Position numbers and translations under genes: made by a program | Part shown: piece by piece, positions 48,688 through 56,859 of the stretch | Numbering within the stretch: position 1 is the stretch's first letter | Layout: each line of letters begins with the position of its first letter | Assembly: GCA_905235805.1 (NCBI GenBank) | Contig: CAJOMV010000009.1 | Span: 1 to 56,996 of the forward strand | Length of the DNA stretch: 56,996 nucleotides | Source: an uncultured Ruminiclostridium sp. | Lineage (GTDB): Bacteria > Bacillota > Clostridia > Oscillospirales > Ruminococcaceae | Direction of reading: 5' to 3' | The notes under the pieces: model-generated | Seen by the model: only the letters and a program-made list of their open reading frames with translations | What the model was told of the DNA's origin: nothing | Database searches by the model: none

Positions 48688-49392
48688 ATGCGCGAAAGTA
48701 TTTTAACGATCCCGGTTCATGAAGTATTTGAGCCGAAGGAGGGCTGCCCGATATGCCGCATGAGAGACACGGTGGAGCAGCATATATGCGAATACATAAT
48801 GGGGGCTGCGATGATGGAGCCCGATGTCCGCATGGAAACGAATCAGCAGGGCTTCTGCCTCACGCATTTTGAGATGCTCATGCAGCAGAACAACAGACTG
48901 TCGCTGGGGCTTATGCTCAACAGCTACCTCGAAAATGCGAGAAACAACATATTTGAGAAGAAAAGCATATTCTTCTCAAAGAATGCGAAAGCCAAAAAAT
49001 CCGCGGAGATAGAAAATACCTGCTTTGTATGCGGCAAGGTGAACTGGGGCATAGAGCACATGCTCGAGACTGTGTTCACGATGTACGTCAAGGACGGGCG
49101 CTTCAAGAACCTGTTCAAGGCGCAGCAGTTCATCTGTGTGCCGCACTACAACATGCTGTACGCAAAGTCCGCGGAGAAGCTCCAGAAGGCTGATCTCGCG
49201 GATTTCCAGAAGGCTCTCGATACCCTCGTCGAGGAGTATGTGAAGCAGCTCAACTCGGACGTGAACGACTTCTGCAACAGCTTCGATTACCGCAACGCCG
49301 GCAATCTCCACAAGCCCGAAATGGAGCATGTCAGAAGCTCCATAGAACGGTCGGTGGAGTTTCTCACCGGAAGAAAGCCGCGCGTGAAATAA
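48688..49392 (+). CDS. DUF6062-like cysteine-motif protein
   Basis: Protein of 234 aa, soluble and helical. It has two Cys pairs, CPIC (about residue 20) and CFVC (about residue 112), each followed about 40 residues later by a C-x2-H motif (CLTH and CVPH). The two halves therefore look like a duplicated CxxC...CxxH metal site. This pattern matches what I remember of DUF6062, found next to ABC transporter genes in Clostridia. The ATG follows AGGAGA. It lies 12 bases before the ATPase gene, so a joint function with the transporter is likely but undefined. Confidence 0.78.
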   Translation: MRESILTIPVHEVFEPKEGCPICRMRDTVEQHICEYIMGAAMMEPDVRMETNQQGFCLTHFEMLMQQNNRLSLGLMLNSYLENARNNIFEKKSIFFSKNAKAKKSAEIENTCFVCGKVNWGIEHMLETVFTMYVKDGRFKNLFKAQQFICVPHYNMLYAKSAEKLQKADLADFQKALDTLVEEYVKQLNSDVNDFCNSFDYRNAGNLHKPEMEHVRSSIERSVEFLTGRKPRVK

Positions 49393-49404
49393 GGGGGCAT
49401 AAGG

Positions 49405-50313
49405 GTGCTCGAAATAAAGAACCTGCATAAGAGCTACAAGGACTTCAAGGTGCTTGACGGCTTGTATATGACAATAAACAAGGGCGATATTTACGGATTT
49501 CTGGGAAAGAACGGCTGCGGAAAGACCACCACCATGAATATCGTCTGCAATATAATACCCAAGGACGACGGGGAGATAATCCTCGGTGAAGACGGGACAA
49601 ATAAGATAAAGATAGGCTATCTGCCGGAATCTCCGTCGCTGTACGGCTATATGAACGGGTATGAGTACCTCGGATATATCGCTTACTGCGCGGGACTGAA
49701 GGAGCGCGTGCAGGAGCGTATAGCCGCAGTGCTTGCGATAACGGGAATGACCGAGGGCGCAAAGCGCAGGATAAAGGGGTATTCCCGCGGAATGAACCAG
49801 CGCCTCGGCATCGCCGCTGCTATCATAAACAAGCCGGAGCTGCTGATACTCGACGAGCCTACCTCAGCGCTCGACCCTGAGGGCAGAGCGGAGGTAATGA
49901 ATATCATTCGGAACCTGTCCGACGGCGGGACCACTATTCTTCTCTGTACGCACATACTCAGCGATGTGGAGCGTGTGGCAAACAGGATAGGCATACTCAC
50001 CGGAGGAAGGCTCGCCGTGGAGGGCAGTATCGAGGAGATACTGCAAAGCTACGGCACCGACAGCGTGGAGATACAGTTCTCGGCGGAGGACGCTGCGGCT
50101 GTGGAGGCGCTTCGGAGCTCGGGAGCGTTCGGGTCGGTGGATTATTACGAAAAGACGCTGCTCGCGGTATGCGGCACGCAGAACGCCGCGGAAGGCATGA
50201 ACGCCGCCATGCGCGTACTCGCTGACCGCAATGCGCCTGTCTCGGGCGTAAAGCTCTCCCGCCCCACCCTCGAGCAGGTGTACCTCAACATAAACGGCGG
50301 CTCGTGGTCATAG
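49405..50313 (+). CDS. ABC transporter ATP-binding protein
   Basis: Protein of 302 aa. Walker A is FLGKNGCGKTTTMN, the signature is YSRGMNQRLGIA, and Walker B is LLILDEPTSALDP with a following His in LLCTHIL. The C-terminal 80 residues are an extension common to exporters of the CcmA/NatA type. The GTG start has AGGGGG upstream. It overlaps the region of the permease start. The substrate could be an antimicrobial compound or lipid; the sequence does not say. Confidence 0.9.
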   Translation: MLEIKNLHKSYKDFKVLDGLYMTINKGDIYGFLGKNGCGKTTTMNIVCNIIPKDDGEIILGEDGTNKIKIGYLPESPSLYGYMNGYEYLGYIAYCAGLKERVQERIAAVLAITGMTEGAKRRIKGYSRGMNQRLGIAAAIINKPELLILDEPTSALDPEGRAEVMNIIRNLSDGGTTILLCTHILSDVERVANRIGILTGGRLAVEGSIEEILQSYGTDSVEIQFSAEDAAAVEALRSSGAFGSVDYYEKTLLAVCGTQNAAEGMNAAMRVLADRNAPVSGVKLSRPTLEQVYLNINGGSWS

Positions 50314-50324
50314 GGAGGCATTAT

Positions 50325-51188
50325 ATGGTAAACGGATTCAGTAAAGAAATGATGTTCTTCACCCGCGGAGGAAGGCTTGCCGCGGTGCTGCTCGTGATGC
50401 TCTCTCTCGCGGTGGTGTCCCCGATAATGTTCGGTATGATGCAGAGCATGATCGAGGTGATATCGGAGATGTCCCCCTCGGAGGAGTATACGCAGATGAT
50501 GTCGATGTTCACCAGCTTCTCCGCGTCGGACATCACGATGTACAACGTGGAATATATCGCGGGCATCGGCGCGATCGTGGTGCTGTTCGTGTTCAAGGGC
50601 GCGGCAGGCGGCGAGCAGAAGCTTCGCTCGGTAGTTATCCCCCAGTGCTCGGGACTGTCGGCGGTGGAATATGTTCTGCCGAAATACCTGATATACCCGC
50701 CGGTGATATTTGTTGTGTCCGTACTTTCGGTCTACGCGGGATCGGGCGCTGCGCTGCTGTTCTTCGCGGGACCGCTCGACTGGAGCTATGTTACTGCGGC
50801 GGCTTTCTGTACGGGAGTGTTCCTGATGTTCTCGACCTGCGTTCAGCTCTGCGTGGGACTGTGCACCGGGCGGTCGGGACTTGCGATAATCGTCTGCATC
50901 GCTATGCAGACCTTCCTGCCGACGATCCTGTCGACGCTGCGTGTTGACCGCTTCAACCCCTTCGCGCTGTACTCGATAGCCATGTCGGCGGCAATGGCGT
51001 CGGGCGAGTCCGGGAACTCCCTGATGACGGCTGTTGAGTCCGCCTCGACAAGCAATGACCTCTCCACGCTGAATATCGCTGTCAGCATCGGCACAGCGCT
51101 GGTCATCTCGGTGCTGCTGTACTTCGTGACAGTGTTCGTGCTCCATACGAAGGAAGTCCACAACGAGGGCGACGAGCCGGTACTGTGA
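50325..51188 (+). CDS. ABC transporter permease (ABC-2 type)
   Basis: Protein of 287 aa with six hydrophobic segments and an external loop between the first and second (MMQSMIEVISEMSPSEEYTQ). The segment YIAGIGAIVVLFVFKGAAGGEQ and the later LGTALVISVLLYF-like end match ABC-2 exporters. The ATG at 50325 is chosen for its GGGAGG site; an in-frame GTG at 50304 overlaps the ATPase gene. It pairs with the preceding ATPase. Confidence 0.85.
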   Translation: MVNGFSKEMMFFTRGGRLAAVLLVMLSLAVVSPIMFGMMQSMIEVISEMSPSEEYTQMMSMFTSFSASDITMYNVEYIAGIGAIVVLFVFKGAAGGEQKLRSVVIPQCSGLSAVEYVLPKYLIYPPVIFVVSVLSVYAGSGAALLFFAGPLDWSYVTAAAFCTGVFLMFSTCVQLCVGLCTGRSGLAIIVCIAMQTFLPTILSTLRVDRFNPFALYSIAMSAAMASGESGNSLMTAVESASTSNDLSTLNIAVSIGTALVISVLLYFVTVFVLHTKEVHNEGDEPVL

Positions 51189-51213
51189 TGACAATAACAA
51201 TGATATATACCGA

Positions 51214-51250
51214 CGACCCGCGGGAAAAGCTGTTTCCCGCGGGTCGGCTT
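51214..51250 (+). terminator. Hairpin after the ABC transporter genes
   Basis: CGACCCGCGGGAAA pairs with TTTCCCGCGGGTCG (51214-51246), followed by GCTT; the T-run is weak. Confidence 0.6.
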
Positions 51251-51252
51251 AT

Positions 51253-51281
51253 GTATGCGGTAAGTATACCGCGGTATGCGG
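51253..51281 (+). promoter_or_regulatory. Palindrome and direct repeats upstream of the XRE gene
   Basis: GTATGCGG occurs at 51253-51260 and 51274-51281, and ATACCGCGGTAT (51266-51277) is a perfect 12-bp palindrome between them. The site is about 65 bases before the XRE start, so it may be its operator. Confidence 0.45.
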
Positions 51282-51345
51282 AGCGTGGGTGGACTTTTGG
51301 CACGCTTTGGGCTATACTGAAAGAAAAAACAAGGAGGTATACGGA

Positions 51346-52089
51346 ATGGATCAGGTAAAATCGGGAAGCTTTATATCGGAGCTTCGCAGAGAAAAGGACC
51401 TCACGCAGTCCGAGCTCGCGGACATAATAGGCGTGAGCGCCAAAACGGTATCGAAATGGGAGACGGGACGCGGTATGCCGGAGATATCAACGCTCCCGGT
51501 GCTGTGCGAGACTCTGGGGATAAGCGTGAACGAGCTGCTGAGCGGCGAGCGGGTGAGCGCCGAGAGCTACACCGAGCGGGCGGAGGAAAATATGGTGACT
51601 TTGCTGAAGGAAAGCAGCACATACGACAACAGAAAGTCCGTCATAGCCGTTGCCGCGCCGGTAATAGCGGTTATTGCGCTGACGCTTATGATAATAAGCT
51701 CGTGGTCGTGGGGGAATTATATGTGGTTTGTGGATATCCCGTCCATATTGTTCATTTTTGCGATAACGACGGTGTTTCTTATAGCGGCGGGCAGCTATGG
51801 CGACCTGTGGAGATCGTTCGGATATGCCGCGGGGTTCGGAGTGCCGGACAGGCAGCGGCTCCTTCGGGCGGTGAACGCGGTGAAGCTCGCGGGCGGTACT
51901 TTGCTTTCCTCCTCCGCGCTGCTTGCCGGTATTTCGGCGGTCAATGCGCTTATGCTGTCCCCCGATGAGGAGATACTGCTGCTTGCGGGGGCAATGGTGC
52001 CGGTGGAGCTGCTGTACGGCATAGTCGGCTGGCTGATGTCGCTGCCGATACGGGCAAGACTGGAAAAACGCGTTATCCGGCTCGGCTGA
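51346..52089 (+). CDS. XRE-family regulator with membrane segments
   Basis: Protein of 247 aa. The N-terminal helix-turn-helix (LTQSELADIIGVSAKTVSKWETG, residues about 16-38, in parts) is complete. The C-terminal half contains hydrophobic segments (VIAVAAPVIAVIALTLMIIS, IPSILFIFAITTVFLIAAGS, LLSSSALLAGISAV and a fourth), so it is probably a membrane-bound DNA-binding protein. The start at 51346 has AAGGAGG. It follows the ABC transporter and could regulate it; no ligand is indicated. Confidence 0.85.
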   Translation: MDQVKSGSFISELRREKDLTQSELADIIGVSAKTVSKWETGRGMPEISTLPVLCETLGISVNELLSGERVSAESYTERAEENMVTLLKESSTYDNRKSVIAVAAPVIAVIALTLMIISSWSWGNYMWFVDIPSILFIFAITTVFLIAAGSYGDLWRSFGYAAGFGVPDRQRLLRAVNAVKLAGGTLLSSSALLAGISAVNALMLSPDEEILLLAGAMVPVELLYGIVGWLMSLPIRARLEKRVIRLG

Positions 52090-52124
52090 ATGAAAGTGCC
52101 TTCGTTTTTTTTGCAATAAAGCTA

Positions 52125-52153
52125 TTTACAAATTGCAGAAATAGTGATATAAT
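52125..52153 (+). promoter_or_regulatory. Promoter of ilvE
   Basis: TTTACA (52125-52130), 17 bp, TATAAT (52148-52153). Confidence 0.78.
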
Positions 52154-52211
52154 ATATAGGAATAAATGCCCGCAGTGGGCAAACGCTGAATAAAAAAGGA
52201 AGGCACACATT

Positions 52212-53276
52212 ATGGAACTCACTATCACAAAAACCACAAACCCCAAGCAGAAGCCCGACCAGACAAAGCTCGGCTTCGGCAACTACTACACCGACCATAT
52301 GTTCGTTATGAACTATGACGAGGGTGAGGGCTGGCACAACGCGAGAATAGTACCCTACGGACCATTCGAGCTCGATCCCTCCTCCATGGTGCTCCACTAC
52401 GCGCAGGAATGCTTCGAGGGCATGAAGGCATACAGACGCGCCGACGGCAAGATCCAGCTCTTCCGTCCCGAAAAGAACATGGCTCGTATGAATACCTCCT
52501 GCGAGAGACTTTGCATACCCACCTTTGACGGCGATTTTGTCATCAAAGCTATCAAGGAGCTCGTCAAGTTAGATCAGGACTGGATCCCCACAGAGAAGGA
52601 TACCTCGCTGTATATCCGTCCCTTCGTGTTCGCGGTCGATCACCATGTAGGCGTTCACCCCGCGAAGCACCTCATCTTCTCGGTTATCCTCTCGCCTGTC
52701 GGCGCATACTATGAGAGAGGTCTCGAGCCTGTAAAGATCTTCGTTGAGCAGAAGTATGTCCGCGCGGTCATAGGCGGTACAGGCTTCACAAAGGCGGGCG
52801 CCAACTACGCTATCTCCCTCAAGGGACAGGAAGAGGCGGCAAAGGAAGGCTATGAGCAGACACTGTGGCTCGACGGCGTCGAGAGAAAGTACGTTGAGGA
52901 AGTCGGCTCGATGAACGTTATGTTCGTCCTCGGCGACGAGGTAGTTACCCCTGAGCTTCGCGGCTCCATCCTCGGCGGTATCACAAGAATGTCCATGGTA
53001 GAGCTCCTCAAGGCAAAGGGCTACAAGGTGTCCGAGAGACTTCTGCCTATCGACGAGATCGTTGAGGCATACAAGAAGGGTGAGCTCAGAGAAGCCTTCG
53101 GCACAGGTACAGCCGCAGTCATCTCGCCTATCGGTGAGCTCAAGTACGGTGACCTCGTAATGACCATAAACGACGGCAAGATCGGACCTATCTCCCAGAT
53201 GCTCTATGATACACTCACCGGCATTCAGTGGGGCCGTATCCCGGACGAATTCGGCTGGACTCAGATAGTGGAATAA
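52212..53276 (+). CDS. ilvE: Branched-chain amino acid aminotransferase
   Basis: Fold-type IV PLP transaminase of 354 aa, the long type also seen in eukaryotes. FEGMKAYRRADGKIQLFRP, SLYIRPFVFA, GGTGFTKAGANYAIS, VEEVGSMNVMFVLG and FGTGTAAVISPIGEL are characteristic. It transfers amino groups between glutamate and the keto acids of Leu, Ile and Val. It has its own promoter and an AAGGAAGG site. The following lipoprotein gene is 58 bases downstream. Confidence 0.95.
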   Translation: MELTITKTTNPKQKPDQTKLGFGNYYTDHMFVMNYDEGEGWHNARIVPYGPFELDPSSMVLHYAQECFEGMKAYRRADGKIQLFRPEKNMARMNTSCERLCIPTFDGDFVIKAIKELVKLDQDWIPTEKDTSLYIRPFVFAVDHHVGVHPAKHLIFSVILSPVGAYYERGLEPVKIFVEQKYVRAVIGGTGFTKAGANYAISLKGQEEAAKEGYEQTLWLDGVERKYVEEVGSMNVMFVLGDEVVTPELRGSILGGITRMSMVELLKAKGYKVSERLLPIDEIVEAYKKGELREAFGTGTAAVISPIGELKYGDLVMTINDGKIGPISQMLYDTLTGIQWGRIPDEFGWTQIVE

Positions 53277-53334
53277 TCCTGTTCCTTCCGGCACATATCT
53301 CCTGCCTCGCAGGTGTAAGACAGGGGGAAGCAAA

Positions 53335-53868
53335 ATGAAAGCAAAATTTAAGATACTCGTGCTCGCGACAGCGGCTCTTGCCGCTGCCGCAGCATTAGCA
53401 GGCTGCCGGAACCCGGCGCGCGACAAGGAGAATGCCGCGAACGTGGAGATCAGCGACGATATGAGGCTGTCCGCGGAGGAATACCGCGCGAAGTTCCTGG
53501 ATACCTTCGGGAACTGGTCAAAGGAAGCCGCTATAATAGCTCCCGCGCTCTATGGGGGCGAGGAATATTACCTCGAACGCGACGATTTTACCGCTCATGT
53601 GGAGACCGCGCGGGGTATTCTCGATGAGTTCGGCACCTTCTACCCGCCCAAGAAGCTCGACAAGCAGCATAATGAGGTGCTCCTCGCGATCGGCACCGAG
53701 CGCAAGTGGCTTGACACAGCGGAAAAGGCTTACACGGCACTCGAAAACAAGGATCAGGCTGCCTTTGACGCGGCGACGGACGAGCTTCAGAAATACGCCG
53801 ACGAATCGCAGTTTCCCTCGGCTGTCATCACGACGGTACAAGCGATAAATGCGGAAATAAAAGAATGA
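53335..53868 (+). CDS. Small lipoprotein of unknown function
   Basis: Protein of 177 aa. The signal peptide (KFKILVLATAALAAAAALAG) ends in a lipobox LAGC at about residue 23, so the mature protein is lipid-anchored. The rest is helical and acidic, with segments such as AEKAYTALENKDQAAFDAAT-type repeats that suggest a three-to-four-helix bundle. It has no catalytic motif. An AGGGGGAAGC site precedes the ATG. It is closed by a terminator. Confidence 0.82.
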   Translation: MKAKFKILVLATAALAAAAALAGCRNPARDKENAANVEISDDMRLSAEEYRAKFLDTFGNWSKEAAIIAPALYGGEEYYLERDDFTAHVETARGILDEFGTFYPPKKLDKQHNEVLLAIGTERKWLDTAEKAYTALENKDQAAFDAATDELQKYADESQFPSAVITTVQAINAEIKE

Positions 53869-53883
53869 CCGTTAATAAACAAC

Positions 53884-53917
53884 AAGACGGCAGGCTGTAA
53901 ACCCTGCCGTCTTTTCT
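53884..53917 (+). terminator. Intrinsic terminator of the lipoprotein gene
   Basis: AAGACGGCAGG (53884-53894) pairs with CCTGCCGTCTT (53903-53913), followed by TTC. Confidence 0.87.
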
Positions 53918-54105
53918 TATCCGAAAATTAAATACCGCCTGTTCCTCCTGTATTCGATTCGCAGACTGATCTGTGCAAATACTCATTCAAATACAAGCAA
54001 ACCGGCGGTACTCTTTTAAGTGAACAGTGAATAATACAGAAACGCCGCAGAAGCTCTCCGGGCTTTATACTATAAACTTCACACAGCCGCGTTAAGCGGC
54101 GTTTC

Positions 54106-54152
54106 TGGTGGAGGCGGGGACGAGCCGCGTTCGACTCTCCTCCTGCCTCCAA
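54106..54152 (-). pseudogene. tmRNA 3'-end-like fragment
   Basis: TGGTGGAGGCGGGGA (54106-54120) repeats exactly the start of the ssrA 3' end at 54209-54223. On the minus strand the fragment reads as an acceptor stem TGGAGGC...GCCTCCA followed by CCA, with a short T-arm-like stretch. The body of tmRNA is absent. It may be an attachment-site remnant of a lost integrative element, or a duplicated acceptor stem. Confidence 0.5.
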
Positions 54153-54158
54153 GCCCGC

Positions 54159-54208
54159 AAATATAAGAGCCCGCCCGCCGTAGGGCGTGGCGGACGGACT
54201 TTTATATT
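54159..54208 (-). terminator. Long hairpin downstream of tmRNA
   Basis: AAATATAAGAGCCCGCCCGCC pairs with GGCGGACGGACTTTTATATTT (about 18 of 21 positions plus G-U pairs). It immediately follows the CCA end of tmRNA, separating it from the 3'-end-like fragment. Confidence 0.65.
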
Positions 54209-54559
54209 TGGTGGAGGCGGGGAGAGTCGAACTCCCGTCCGAAAACCGATCCACCCGTCTTTCTACACGCTTAGCCGGTCTTTTGGATCTCCCTCCGGTC
54301 TCTCCGAACGGCAGGATAGACCTTTGGCAGCTCTTTAGGAGCGCGAAGGGCTACAGAGCGCTCACCCGACGCGTTGGCTGCTGTGTCACGCCCAAACCGA
54401 AGCCGCAGCACTCATCGGCAGGACGAGCTGCACTCAGGCAGCTAATGCAAGATCTCTAGAATCTGCGTTTAATTTTAAAATTACCCATTATTAAGGAGTT
54501 TAGGCGAACTCCGCGTGCTTAACGAATTTCCAGGCCCCCGTCGAAACCTTTACGCCCCC
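54209..54559 (-). ncRNA. ssrA: Transfer-messenger RNA (tmRNA)
   Basis: Minus strand RNA of about 351 nt that rescues stalled ribosomes with SmpB. The 5' end GGGGGCGTAAAGGTTTCGAC and 3' end GTTCGACTCTCCCCGCC...CCACCA form the tRNA-like part. The tag frame ends GCATTAGCTGCCTGA, coding ALAA-stop; read back, the tag is probably ADSRDLALAA, with the first Ala from the resume codon (inferred). A promoter and a downstream hairpin frame the gene. Confidence 0.96.
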
Positions 54560-54572
54560 TTGTCGTATTATG

Positions 54573-54601
54573 ATTATACAATAAAAACCCCGTTTTGTCA
54601 A
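54573..54601 (-). promoter_or_regulatory. Promoter of ssrA
   Basis: Minus strand TTGACA (54596-54601), 17 bp, TATAAT (54573-54578). Confidence 0.85.
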
Positions 54602-54625
54602 TCCCGGAAGCGGGACATTTTATGA

Positions 54626-54655
54626 CAAAAAGCGGGGAGCTTTCTGCTCCCCGCT
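54626..54655 (-). terminator. Intrinsic terminator of hsp20
   Basis: AGCGGGGAGC pairs with GCTCCCCGCT (54631-54655), followed on the minus strand by TTTTTGTC. Confidence 0.88.
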
Positions 54656-54668
54656 GTGCCGATGAAGT

Positions 54669-55094
54669 TTATTGGATAGCGATGTATCTGTTTTTTTCTT
54701 CCTGCGGTTTGGGCTGGACCTTCGGTACATCGAGGGTAAGGACACCGTTATCGAACTTGGCGGTGATGTCCTCCTCCTTTACACCCTCGCCCACATAGAA
54801 GCTTCTGCTGTACGAGCCGCTGAAGCGCTCACGGCGGATATACCTGCCGTTCTTGTCCTTCTCATCGTTGTTCTGCGATGTTGTGGCGGTAATGGTGAGG
54901 TAACCGTCCTCGAGCCTTGCCTTGACGTCCTCTTTCTTTATTCCGGGGAGGTCAACCGCAAGCTCATAGCCGTTTTCCGTTTCCTTCACATCTGTTTTCA
55001 TCAGATGATCGCTCGTCTGTCTTGCGGCAGGCATTGTCGGGAAATCGAAAAAGTCATCGAACACATTTCTTCTGAATACTTCCGGTACGAACAT
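54669..55094 (-). CDS. hsp18: Small heat-shock protein (Hsp20/alpha-crystallin family)
   Basis: ATP-independent holdase of 141 aa. The alpha-crystallin domain spans about residues 35-130: TDVKETENGYELAVDLPGIK (start), VKARLEDGYLTITA, RRERFSGSYSRSF, and DITAKFDNGVLTLDVPK with the GVLTL signature. The tail RYIAIQ is typical of the Clostridium Hsp18 group. It is controlled by a CIRCE operator overlapping its promoter, so HrcA repression is expected. Confidence 0.94.
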   Translation of the reverse strand: MFVPEVFRRNVFDDFFDFPTMPAARQTSDHLMKTDVKETENGYELAVDLPGIKKEDVKARLEDGYLTITATTSQNNDEKDKNGRYIRRERFSGSYSRSFYVGEGVKEEDITAKFDNGVLTLDVPKVQPKPQEEKNRYIAIQ

Positions 55095-55220
55095 AAGTCA
55101 TAACCCCTTTCACGCGGAGCCCGCTGTCTGCTTGTCGGGCGGTTCTCTGCTTTTTTATTTATTATGGAACTCAGGTCGGCATTTTATTCTCTTTTATGCT
55201 CTTTCCTTTGTTCTGTCTGT

Positions 55221-55249
55221 ATTATACCACAGAAAATTAGCACTGTCAA
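55221..55249 (-). promoter_or_regulatory. Promoter of hsp20
   Basis: Minus strand TTGACA (55244-55249), 17 bp, TATAAT (55221-55226). The -35 lies inside the CIRCE element. Confidence 0.88.
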
Positions 55250-55263
55250 GAGGAGAGTGCTAA
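55237..55263. promoter_or_regulatory. CIRCE element (HrcA operator)
   Basis: TTAGCACTN-type dyad: on the minus strand TTAGCACTC, nine bases, CAGTGCTAA; one position departs from the perfect inverted repeat. HrcA binding here would block the hsp20 promoter. Confidence 0.92.
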
Positions 55264-55312
55264 TTTTGATATAAAATTCACAATTTTCACACAACCGTCA
55301 CACAAAGGCATG

Positions 55313-55347
55313 AAAAAGCCCCGGCAGGAGTTACCTGCCGGGGCTTT
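55313..55347 (-). terminator. Intrinsic terminator of rpmE
   Basis: AAAGCCCCGGCAGG pairs with CCTGCCGGGGCTTT, followed by TT on the minus strand. Confidence 0.9.
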
Positions 55348-55357
55348 CCGAAGCGTC

Positions 55358-55558
55358 TTACTTGAGGTTGTACTTCTTCTTGAACTTATCTACGCGTCCG
55401 CCCGCGTCAACGAGCTTCTGCTTACCTGTGAAGAAGGGGTGGCAATTGGAGCATATTTCTACCTTAATGTCCTTTTTAGTGGAACGTGTTTCAAATGTAG
55501 CTCCGCACGCGCACTTTATCGTTGTTGCTTCATACTTGGGATGGATTCCCTCTTTCAT
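55358..55558 (-). CDS. rpmE: 50S ribosomal protein L31 (zinc-binding form)
   Basis: Ribosomal protein of 66 aa. [19 protein letters not shown] then [21 protein letters not shown] holds the C-x-C and C-x2-C zinc ligands, followed by [18 protein letters not shown]. This is the zinc-bound C+ form. The ATG at 55558 is chosen; an in-frame GTG three codons upstream is less likely. Confidence 0.96.
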   Translation of the reverse strand: MKEGIHPKYEATTIKCACGATFETRSTKKDIKVEICSNCHPFFTGKQKLVDAGGRVDKFKKKYNLK

Positions 55559-55629
55559 TGCCTTCACCGCCTTTATACCCTGAAAATAGCATCAATGGGG
55601 AGCAACCCACTGACTGTCGCTGAGAACAG

Positions 55630-55658
55630 ATTATACCACAAATCCGTCTGTTTGTCAA
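55630..55658 (-). promoter_or_regulatory. Promoter of rpmE
   Basis: Minus strand TTGACA (55653-55658), 17 bp, TATAAT (55630-55635). Confidence 0.87.
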
Positions 55659-55679
55659 TACCTTTCGGAGATTTTCCTG

Positions 55680-56723
55680 TCAGCTCTCATTGAGGAGCTG
55701 CTCGAACACCTTTGCGTTGAAGGTGTCGTGGTGGTTCTTGGTGGGAGGATTGGTGGTGAAGTCGACCTCCATTTCGTACAGCTTGCCGGACTTGCCTGTC
55801 GTGAGGCTCGTTACTATGATCGAGTATGTGTGGATATCGGTATTTCTGACCGCCCACTCGATCTTCCTTGTCAGGCTTATTTCCTTTATCTCGGTCTTTT
55901 CAGGAACAAGGGTGCCGTCGATATAATACTTCAGCTCGAATTCGCCCTCAAGCTTCGTATTGAGCGTTACAGTGATTGTAGTCTCCTTCGACGCGGCGGC
56001 ATTCTCGCCGGCTATCACTACCTCAACGCGTGTGTTGGGCTCTACCACCGTGTCGGGGTCAATGCCCTGCCTGATGACAGTGCCGGGCTCCAGAGCCGAT
56101 GTGTCGTCGTAGGTTATCGTAAGGGCGATGTTGTTCTCGGTGGCAAGCTTAGTAGCGTCCTCTATCGTCTTTCCTATCATATCCGGCACGCGTATCTCCT
56201 GCACCGCCGAGCCGAGGCTCACATAGCAGATTATCGTCGAGCCCTTGTCTACCATTGTTCTCGCGGAGGGAGTCGTCCTTATGACGCAGTTGCGCGCCAC
56301 AGTTTCGTTGTCCTCTATCTGCGTCTCGCACACAAGCCCCTGCTTCTCTATCAGCAGGCGTACATCATCTATATTCCTGCCCGTGTAGTCGTCTACCTCG
56401 ACCTGCTTGCCGCCTATGCTCACATACACCGTTATCTCATCCGATTTGTTGATCGTAGTGCCGGCTTCGGGTTCCTGGGATATGACGCCGTCCTCCTCGA
56501 CCTTATCATCGTACTTCTCCTGAAAATTGAAGTTCAGCTTCGGGTATTTCATCTCGACCTGCACTCTTGACAATCCCGAGAGATCCGGTACCTCCATGAT
56601 GTTCGGATCCGGAGTGGTCACCGTCGTTGCTGAAGTTTCCGCCGGTTTTCCTCCCGCGCTGTCACAGCCCGCGGCGCAGATCATCATAGCCGCTGCGGCG
56701 ATCGCCGCGATCATTCTTTTCAT
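55680..56723 (-). CDS. PASTA-domain lipoprotein
   Basis: Protein of 347 aa. A lipobox ICAAGC (about residue 20) follows a hydrophobic signal. Three PASTA repeats span about residues 43-245 (VPDLSGLSRVQVEMKYPKL start; DDYTGRNIDDVRLLIEKQGL; VPDMIGKTIEDATKLATENN). PASTA domains bind muropeptides in Ser/Thr kinases and PBPs; here there is no kinase or enzymatic domain. The C-terminal 100 residues (KYYIDGTLVPEKTEI, RKIEW, MEVDFTTNPPTK, NAKVFEQLLNE) form a domain also present in the sigma 1 partner. Likely a surface wall-sensing protein. Starts after AAAGGAA. Confidence 0.85.
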   Translation of the reverse strand: MKRMIAAIAAAAMMICAAGCDSAGGKPAETSATTVTTPDPNIMEVPDLSGLSRVQVEMKYPKLNFNFQEKYDDKVEEDGVISQEPEAGTTINKSDEITVYVSIGGKQVEVDDYTGRNIDDVRLLIEKQGLVCETQIEDNETVARNCVIRTTPSARTMVDKGSTIICYVSLGSAVQEIRVPDMIGKTIEDATKLATENNIALTITYDDTSALEPGTVIRQGIDPDTVVEPNTRVEVVIAGENAAASKETTITVTLNTKLEGEFELKYYIDGTLVPEKTEIKEISLTRKIEWAVRNTDIHTYSIIVTSLTTGKSGKLYEMEVDFTTNPPTKNHHDTFNAKVFEQLLNES

Positions 56724-56769
56724 AACTCTGTATTCCTTTCGGTAATAATACCAATCAATATACAGATTT

Positions 56770-56798
56770 ATAATATCACAGTTTCCTCCAAAAGTCAA
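56770..56798 (-). promoter_or_regulatory. Promoter of the PASTA lipoprotein gene
   Basis: Minus strand TTGACT (56793-56798), 17 bp, TATTAT (56770-56775). Confidence 0.78.
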
Positions 56799-56859
56799 TC
56801 GGTAATATTTTTATTTTCAATACCGTATAGAAATTTCGTGAAAATTTTCGCTTTACCTA

